The notes below the pieces were generated by a model. It saw only the letters and a program-made list of their open reading frames with translations, had not been told where the DNA came from and did no database searches. From NCBI GenBank assembly GCA_023299895.1, contig JALZWI010000209.1, positions 1 through 9,555 of the forward strand: a stretch of 9,555 bases of DNA, written 5' to 3'. The position numbers and the translations under genes were made by a program. The stretch's first letter is position 1. Every line of letters begins with the position of its first letter. This stretch comes from Arenicella sp. (lineage in GTDB: Bacteria; Pseudomonadota; Gammaproteobacteria; Arenicellales; Arenicellaceae). Positions 4,235 to 9,555 of the stretch are shown here, in pieces.

Positions 4235-7084
4235 ATGATTACTCGAAATCATCAAAGTAATAAAGGTTTTTTGAACTCTCAGCACACGTCTTATTCCACA
4301 ATTGAAGCATGGCTTATTTTTGGTTTTTTAGTTTTATCTTTTGCCTTTATATTCCCTGAATTGTTTTTTTTGAAGCTTTCCCCAATGGGTGGCCTGCCGT
4401 CTGCAATCAAAGATCCTGCTGTAAGCTGGGCAGCATTTATGCCGGCATTTCGTGAATTTCGCTTAGAATTGTTTGAACACAACAACATTCTTTGGTCAAA
4501 TTTAAGAAGTCTGGGCTTACCAATGCTCGGTAACGGCGTTCAGGCCGCGCCATTATTTCCGCTTAACTTAAGCTTATTGTGGTTGCCAGACTCTTTGTAT
4601 TGGTCTGTAATGCCAATTCTTAGAGTGATATTAATTGCTTTAGGGGCTTACCTCTTAAGCCGCCGCGTCTTTGGTTTAACGTTGGTAGCAAGTCTTTGTT
4701 TTGCATTGTTAACCGGGTTTAACATCAACGTGATGCGATGGATAAATCACCCCCATACCAATGGTTTATTAGCTGGCATTTGGTATACCTATTTCTGTTG
4801 TACGCTTTTCATCAATCATGATAAGCACAGATCAACTATTTTTTGGCATTGGTTAGGCTTAGTTGTTTGCGTATTCGGCATGATAACAAATGGTTTCCCG
4901 GAGACTTCTGCCCTAGCGGCTATTTTTGCTGCCTGTTTTTTCATCGCTTTTATTGCTAGCAACTGGACTCAATACAAAACATCCTCAGTTCGATCTCTCA
5001 GCTTGATAGTGCTCGCTCATATCGTCGGACTTAGTTGCTCAGCCGTACAGATTTTTGCCTTGCTGGAATTCATAGATATTGGCGCAGCCATGGAGTTACG
5101 CAAAGGATATATTGGCGGCACCTATTGGCCTGCTGAAAGAATCCCATTTGCTCTCTCACAACTAACTCCTTTCTGGGTCAATCTTGAATACCTAAAATAC
5201 TTGAATTTTTCGATTGGTTTATTTGGCGGATTCTTTTTTGTGAGGGGTTTGTGTCTGTGGCTAAAAGTCAGTCGACGACCTTGGATAGGCATTTCTTGCT
5301 TGTTGATGATGGCTCTGTATATTATTAAGTCCTTTGGTTTGGTCGACGCTGTAGAAACGGCTTTTGCGAATATACCCGTACTAGCCCAAAGTCATTTTCC
5401 GCTTTATTTTTCACCGCTATTTTATTTTGGGGCAGCGTACTTTATTGCTCTTGGACTTGAAAGCTATGTTTCTGTCTTCCAGGACTCTAAGAAACAACAA
5501 ATCATTAGCTTTATCATCAGCTGTGTAGGCGTAGTCGTCATACTCTGTCTGTGTGCTTGGCATATTCATTACTTTATGCACTTTCCGTGGTTTGGTCTAA
5601 TTGAATTTATATTTCGAGACGAGTTACGACACTTTTTGTTTTTTCTGATAGGTGTTTCCTTTTTAGTTGCTTATCAGTTTTTTAGCCTGTTCGAAAAAAT
5701 CACTTCTTTAAACTTGTATAAGAAGTTACTTAAACCATCCTATTTTGGTGTTGCTGCGATTGCTTTTATTATTATCGAAATGAGTATCAGTTATTTTGAT
5801 CAACACACAAAGATGGATCACTTTTCTTTAGGCTTGACGAAGGATTTAACATCAACTTTCGATCAAGTAGTTGAAAATTCGCCCGTACCACGGCATGAAC
5901 TACGGTCTAACGATCGAAACGGTGACTATTCTGGGTATGGTATCGGCAATGTTGACAATGGTGTATCGGCAATTTTACCACCAGACCAACGTAAAGTTCG
6001 TCAGGGCTTATTTGAAACGACATTTGCAGGTTATTTTCCCGTCGATAAAACACGAAGAGACTGGGCATGGGAAGCGCTTTCCGCTAATTTGGTGATCGTC
6101 AGCACAACGCCGAGAATCAATTTGGACTGGTCAGAACTTAGCATCGACTCAACAATAAATGCAAAGGTTCAAAATTGGCAGCCATTGATTAACATGCCGC
6201 GCGCACAACCCTACTATTTAGAAGGTTCAGTCGAAGGAATTTTTAAAGCAGGTAACGACGTAATTCCTTGGATTCAGTTTAAAGGCCAACACCACAGTTT
6301 CTGGATGGAAGGTAATATTTCTGGATTCGAGCACCTAGAAAAACACGATGAAAAACATCGGATCATCACTAAATGGCGAATACGTATTCCGGATTCTTGG
6401 CTAAAAGAAAACCAGTATCAAATGTTAGTAAGACTTGGCTCCAAAAGTACACGAAGCTATATGGACACCCGTACAACCACTATTGACTTAACAGCGATAG
6501 AGCCTGACAAACAAATGTACAAAAAATATGCCAACATTATAAATGCGTCCTTAGTCGCGGCTAGCCCAGATGACAGCTTACACATTTTTTATAATGACAA
6601 AGCCTTACCAAGAGCTTATGTTGCAAGTCAGTGCCAAGCGAACATCAATATAGAAGAGAGTGTCGAGTTTTTACGTTCATCGGATGATGTTCTTAAAGGA
6701 CATATTACGATCGAACAAAACACACGCGATGTGAACTTAGACTGTAACAACTATTCTGCTGATTTTAAACGAGTACCTATCGAAGCTGACCGAGGCTCTA
6801 GTCTAGAGCTACAAACAGTAACTGGACCTGCGATTGTCGCAGTGAACAATTATAACTACCCAGGCTGGAAGGCTAGAGATGCTCTTTCTGGGGAAGAACT
6901 AACTATACTGAGATCCAATGCAATTTTCAGAGCGGTTTACCTGCCAGAAGCCCGTAAATACCAAGTGCAAATGAACTATCAACCTTGGTGGTTGAAAATA
7001 GTCTATGCCTTATTGTTGATTGCCTTTTTGTTAATTGTCTGCGTATTTATAGGCTTAGGCAGGACTCAAAAAGAGTCTAGTTAA
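4235..7084 (+). CDS. YfhO-family polytopic membrane protein (GT-C-like glycosyltransferase candidate)
   Basis: This 949-aa protein has a first helix at about 24-46, a long external loop, about twelve more hydrophobic segments between 120 and 520, a large hydrophilic domain at about 520-915, and a last helix at 920-941. The first loop contains KDPAVSWAAFMP (59-70) and ILWSNLRSLGLPMLGN (85-100), matching the conserved D...lWnp...G.P.lan pattern of YfhO (PF09586). D60 is a plausible GT-C catalytic acid. The C-terminal NNYNYPGWKARD and FRAVYLPEARKYQVQMNYQP segments are also YfhO signatures. In Bacillus, YfhO transfers sugar from an undecaprenyl-phosphate donor to lipoteichoic acid outside the membrane. 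In this presumed Gram-negative the acceptor is unknown. The ATG at 4235 follows CAGG at short distance. It is divergent from a GtrA gene, and its stop overlaps the convergent radical SAM gene. Confidence 0.85.
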   Translation: MITRNHQSNKGFLNSQHTSYSTIEAWLIFGFLVLSFAFIFPELFFLKLSPMGGLPSAIKDPAVSWAAFMPAFREFRLELFEHNNILWSNLRSLGLPMLGNGVQAAPLFPLNLSLLWLPDSLYWSVMPILRVILIALGAYLLSRRVFGLTLVASLCFALLTGFNINVMRWINHPHTNGLLAGIWYTYFCCTLFINHDKHRSTIFWHWLGLVVCVFGMITNGFPETSALAAIFAACFFIAFIASNWTQYKTSSVRSLSLIVLAHIVGLSCSAVQIFALLEFIDIGAAMELRKGYIGGTYWPAERIPFALSQLTPFWVNLEYLKYLNFSIGLFGGFFFVRGLCLWLKVSRRPWIGISCLLMMALYIIKSFGLVDAVETAFANIPVLAQSHFPLYFSPLFYFGAAYFIALGLESYVSVFQDSKKQQIISFIISCVGVVVILCLCAWHIHYFMHFPWFGLIEFIFRDELRHFLFFLIGVSFLVAYQFFSLFEKITSLNLYKKLLKPSYFGVAAIAFIIIEMSISYFDQHTKMDHFSLGLTKDLTSTFDQVVENSPVPRHELRSNDRNGDYSGYGIGNVDNGVSAILPPDQRKVRQGLFETTFAGYFPVDKTRRDWAWEALSANLVIVSTTPRINLDWSELSIDSTINAKVQNWQPLINMPRAQPYYLEGSVEGIFKAGNDVIPWIQFKGQHHSFWMEGNISGFEHLEKHDEKHRIITKWRIRIPDSWLKENQYQMLVRLGSKSTRSYMDTRTTTIDLTAIEPDKQMYKKYANIINASLVAASPDDSLHIFYNDKALPRAYVASQCQANINIEESVEFLRSSDDVLKGHITIEQNTRDVNLDCNNYSADFKRVPIEADRGSSLELQTVTGPAIVAVNNYNYPGWKARDALSGEELTILRSNAIFRAVYLPEARKYQVQMNYQPWWLKIVYALLLIAFLLIVCVFIGLGRTQKESS

Positions 7085-8619
7085 TGCCTCGTTTGGCGTG
7101 AATTATGACGTTTTTGAAACTGAGATGAACGTTTTTCTTTAGGTGCTTTGAGCAAACACTTAGGAATAGACTTAAGTCCTGACTGCGCGAAATCTTGCTG
7201 AATGGCATTAGCAAAAATTGTTTTATCCAAGTCAAAATCATCAACAGCAATTGAGAAAAGTAAATCGTATAACCGTAATAAGGAAATTTTATGCGTTTGA
7301 CCTGTCCGATCAAACAAAGCTTGCGTAATCAGCTGAAAATTCATGAAAGGTTGGTCAACCAATAAGAACGGTAGACTGTGCTTAAATCGACCTGAATTAG
7401 CCAATAGATCCCAGTAACGTGCAAAACGATTCATCGCCTGCACAGACAAATAATCGACCGTATCACTTGAGACAATCGAAAACGGCGGGTTAGGATTAAA
7501 CACCAACTGATGAGCTTGCGTATGACGAACAATTGGCGAGCCTTTAAGTCGTTTTAAAATTCCAACTTGTATCTCGTGCGGTGCTAACTCGTACAATGTA
7601 TTAAAACTATTTGCAAAACTATCGATACTTTCGCCTGGCAGACCAAAAATTAAATCAGCGTGGATATAAGCATTGGTATTGTCTCGTATCCAGCGAATAT
7701 TCTCTTGAGCTTGTTCGTTGTCTTGACGCCGGCTAATACGCATTTGTACTTCTGGGTTAAACGTTTGAATGCCGATTTCAAACTGTAATGAGCCTGCCGG
7801 AAATTTGGCAATTTCCGTTTTAAGTGCATCAGGTAAATGATCTGGAATTACTTCGAAATGTAGAAACAAATCATCGTCTAAACGCTCTAAGAAAAATGCC
7901 AAAATCTTTAAGCTGTTTTTTATTTTAAGATTGAACGTTCGGTCAACAAACTTAAAATGACGAGCGCCACGTTGATATAACACGTCCATTTTTTCTAGAA
8001 ATAAATCAAGATCAAATGGCCATGCGGTTTTATCCAGAGCGGACAAACAGAATTCACATTTAAACGGACAGCCACGCGATGCCTCAACATAAAGCACTCG
8101 GTTTTTAATATCATCATCCGTATACAACTCATACGGCATGGTGATATCTTGCAATTTAGGTTGCTCACCCGCAATCACTTTTTCTTGAGGCGTTTCGCCT
8201 TCTAATAATTTACGGCATAAATCGGTGAAACTTTTATCACCCCAACCAGTGATAACATAATCTGCCAGCCTAACAATTTTTTGGCCATCTATTTCATGAC
8301 TCACTTCTGGGCCGCCTAAAATCACAGTTACCTCAGGTGCAACGGCTTTGAGCAAGGCTAAGACTTGTTCCGTTTGCACCACATTCCAAATATAAACACC
8401 AAAACCAACGATTGTTGGAGTACTTTGTAGAATTGATTCGACCACATCTTCGGGTCTCGACTCGAGGGTAAACTCTTGAATCTCACATTGCTCCTGCAGT
8501 TCTGATAAATTCGCTTTTAAATAACGTAAGCCAAAAGCGCTGTGAATATAGCGCGCATTTAGTGTACTCAGCACGATTGGGCTGTTCGTATTAGATTTTG
8601 TTGAGACCAACTGATTCAA
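7081..8619 (-). CDS. B12-binding-domain radical SAM protein (DUF4080 type)
   Basis: This 512-aa protein has an N-terminal cobalamin-binding-like Rossmann domain (about 14-145, with VILGGPEVS at 99-107), a radical SAM domain with the [4Fe-4S] motif C184-x3-C188-x2-C191 (SRGCPFKCEFCLSA), and a C-terminal region of DUF4080 type ending in a very basic tail (about 491-512). The classic DxHxxG cobalamin ligand motif is not seen; H26 in NARYIHSAFG is the nearest histidine, so tight B12 binding is doubtful. Radical SAM enzymes cleave S-adenosylmethionine to start radical chemistry; the substrate of this family is not known to me. The start is a TTG at 8617-8619 with AGGAAG (8625-8630) five bases upstream, overlapping the tcdA stop as TTGA. 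An internal TTG three codons on is less well placed. The gene ends convergently, sharing TTAA with the YfhO gene. Confidence 0.86.
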   Translation of the reverse strand: MNQLVSTKSNTNSPIVLSTLNARYIHSAFGLRYLKANLSELQEQCEIQEFTLESRPEDVVESILQSTPTIVGFGVYIWNVVQTEQVLALLKAVAPEVTVILGGPEVSHEIDGQKIVRLADYVITGWGDKSFTDLCRKLLEGETPQEKVIAGEQPKLQDITMPYELYTDDDIKNRVLYVEASRGCPFKCEFCLSALDKTAWPFDLDLFLEKMDVLYQRGARHFKFVDRTFNLKIKNSLKILAFFLERLDDDLFLHFEVIPDHLPDALKTEIAKFPAGSLQFEIGIQTFNPEVQMRISRRQDNEQAQENIRWIRDNTNAYIHADLIFGLPGESIDSFANSFNTLYELAPHEIQVGILKRLKGSPIVRHTQAHQLVFNPNPPFSIVSSDTVDYLSVQAMNRFARYWDLLANSGRFKHSLPFLLVDQPFMNFQLITQALFDRTGQTHKISLLRLYDLLFSIAVDDFDLDKTIFANAIQQDFAQSGLKSIPKCLLKAPKEKRSSQFQKRHNSRQTRH

Positions 8620-9446
8620 AATTGCTTCCTAGCCAATTCATTTAACACAAAGCTACTGGCAAAAAATGCGAACGAGCCTGTTATGTGTGTTATTGAGCCT
8701 AAACCACCAGCACAGTTCAACGCATTATTCGGCATATTTGGCACATCAGCATCTGAACTATCGACACTTGGGCGCTGTGCAGTTGTGCCGCCTTGGCCAT
8801 CAGGGAAGACTGATTGTTCATCCGAATAAATACATGGCACACCAAAACTGCGTTTAAGATTGCGTGCAAAACTATAGTCCTGACGCAATAGCTTTCGTGT
8901 TCGCGCTAACAGCACATCGTGTTCAGTACGACTTAAGTCTGACTGCCTTATTTTTGTCGGGTCAATTTGACCGCCTGCGCCACCAATCGTCAGGATATTA
9001 ATTTTATTCGTTTTACAAAAATTAATCAGCGCGGCTTTAGTTCGAAAATCATCAATACAATCAATCACGAAATCCATATTCGAATTGAGATATAACTTAA
9101 GATTATCGCGACTAATGAATTCATCAATACAATGCACTTTACAGTCCAGATTAATTTGCGCAATACGATCTTGCATGACGACTATTTTGTCTCGCCCGAT
9201 ACTGTCTGTGGTAGCAAGTATTTGTCGGTTGATATTAGATTCCGCAACCATGTCCATATCAATCATGGTGATCTCGCCAACTCCACTACGCGCTAAACTC
9301 TCAACCACCCACGAACCGACACCACCGACACCAATTACACACACATGCGCCGCCAGCAATCGTTTCAATCCATTATCACCATACAAGCGAGCAATACCAC
9401 CGAAGCGGCGCTCATTATGAACAGTATTTTTAATTACAGTATTCAT
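8616..9446 (-). CDS. tcdA: tRNA threonylcarbamoyladenosine dehydratase
   Basis: This 276-aa E1-like ATPase matches TcdA (CsdL/YgdL; 268 aa in E. coli) along its length. It starts with ERRFGGIARLYG (12-23), then the nucleotide-binding motif VIGVGGVGSW (37-46; GxGGxG at 39-44), the acidic IDMD (62-65), NINRQ (71-75, with R74) and K87, and the DCIDD segment (129-133). GGAGGQIDPTKI and a hydrophobic C-terminal helix (GSFAFFASSFVLNELA) complete the family pattern. TcdA uses ATP to cyclise the t6A37 base of ANN-decoding tRNAs to ct6A, which improves decoding; in E. coli it works with the CsdA-CsdE sulfur-relay proteins. The start is the ATG at 9444-9446, with no strong Shine-Dalgarno. It is divergent from a TatD-family gene 41 bp away, and its TGA overlaps the TTG start of the radical SAM gene. 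Confidence 0.93.
   Translation of the reverse strand: MNTVIKNTVHNERRFGGIARLYGDNGLKRLLAAHVCVIGVGGVGSWVVESLARSGVGEITMIDMDMVAESNINRQILATTDSIGRDKIVVMQDRIAQINLDCKVHCIDEFISRDNLKLYLNSNMDFVIDCIDDFRTKAALINFCKTNKINILTIGGAGGQIDPTKIRQSDLSRTEHDVLLARTRKLLRQDYSFARNLKRSFGVPCIYSDEQSVFPDGQGGTTAQRPSVDSSDADVPNMPNNALNCAGGLGSITHITGSFAFFASSFVLNELARKQF
8617..8630 (-). promoter_or_regulatory. Shine-Dalgarno and TTG start of the radical SAM gene
   Basis: AGGAAG (8630-8625 on the minus strand) sits five bases before TTG (8619-8617). This is the clearest ribosome binding site among the minus-strand genes here and decides the non-ATG start. It lies inside the last codons of tcdA, so the two genes are probably translationally coupled. 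Confidence 0.7.
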
Positions 9447-9487
9447 TTTTATAGATAAGAATGTCGGTCACGCATACACTAGGTTAA

Positions 9488-9555
9488 ATGAGCCAAAGTA
9501 AACTTCATTTAATCGACACACACTGCCATATCGATTTTGATGATTTTGATAACGA
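9488..9555 (+). CDS. TatD-family metal-dependent hydrolase, N-terminal fragment
   Basis: Only 22 codons and 2 bases are in the window. From the ATG at 9488 the protein reads KLHLIDTHCHIDFDDFD after four residues. The HCH (HxH) metal-binding pair directly after a hydrophobic strand and Asp is the N-terminal signature of TatD/YjjV/YcfH hydrolases (amidohydrolase superfamily, 3'-5' deoxyribonuclease activity in TatD). The sequence is closest in feel to the YjjV branch, but a fragment this short cannot decide between paralogues. TAGG about five bases upstream could serve as Shine-Dalgarno. The 41 bp shared with the divergent tcdA gene must contain both leaders; I see no convincing promoter pair in it. 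Confidence 0.8.
   Translation, partial: MSQSKLHLIDTHCHIDFDDFDN

Noticed and set aside
5871..6095. 74-codon open frame on the plus strand inside the YfhO gene
   Set aside because: It overlaps the soluble domain of the YfhO protein in another frame and shows no family features.
7063..7077. GACTC-AAAAA-GAGTC hairpin as a bidirectional terminator
   Set aside because: The stem is only 5 bp, it is inside coding sequence, and no T-tract follows in either direction.
3558..7084. Recent horizontal transfer of the GtrA/YfhO block
   Set aside because: By eye, base composition and codon use do not differ clearly from tcdA or slyD, and there are no mobile genes or flanking repeats to support it.
9085..9420. 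111-codon open frame on the plus strand
   Set aside because: It lies wholly antisense to tcdA, whose family match covers the whole region. The translated protein is low in recognisable motifs and there is no ribosome binding site.

Overview
The window is about 9.5 kb of AT-leaning bacterial chromosome, almost fully coding. The SlyD-like and TcdA-like proteins closely resemble those of enteric and other Gammaproteobacteria, so a free-living, low-to-mid GC gammaproteobacterium is the best guess. No phage, transposase, CRISPR, tRNA or rRNA is visible. Genus cannot be decided from this sequence alone.

Layout, left to right. (1) 1-378, minus: N-terminal part of a flippase-like integral membrane protein (LPG-synthase TM-region/TIGR00374 type), cut by the window edge. 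(2) 509-1276, minus: a left-handed beta-helix acyltransferase whose Shine-Dalgarno lies in a small hairpin. (3) 1344-1447: a non-coding repeat-like element with 17-nt inverted ends. (4) 1461-1946, minus: SlyD-type FKBP prolyl isomerase. (5) 1984-3573, minus: an FAD oxidoreductase of the UDP-galactopyranose mutase/amine-oxidase fold. (6) 3558-3968, minus: a GtrA-family four-helix membrane protein overlapping the oxidoreductase by 16 nt. (7) About 260 bp of divergent intergenic DNA with two perfect palindromes. (8) 4235-7084, plus: a 949-aa YfhO-type polytopic protein (GT-C-like). (9) 7081-8619, minus: a B12-binding-domain radical SAM/DUF4080 protein with a TTG start. (10) 8616-9446, minus: TcdA (tRNA t6A dehydratase), overlapping the radical SAM gene by 4 nt. 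(11) 9488 to the edge, plus: the first 22 codons of a TatD-family metal-dependent hydrolase.

Functionally there are two blocks. The left two thirds (flippase-like, acyltransferase, FAD oxidoreductase, GtrA, YfhO) look like an envelope glycan or glycolipid decoration locus. In Gram-positive bacteria, GtrA-family proteins and YfhO act with a GT2 polyprenyl-phosphate glycosyltransferase (CsbB) in a three-part system that adds sugars outside the membrane. Here the GtrA and YfhO parts are divergently paired and joined by a UGM-like flavoenzyme, while the GT2 partner is not in the window. This is the most interesting system-level reading, and it is inference. SlyD is probably a housekeeping passenger on the same strand. 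The right third (radical SAM, tcdA, tatD) is conserved housekeeping DNA; the tcdA-radical SAM overlap suggests coupled expression.
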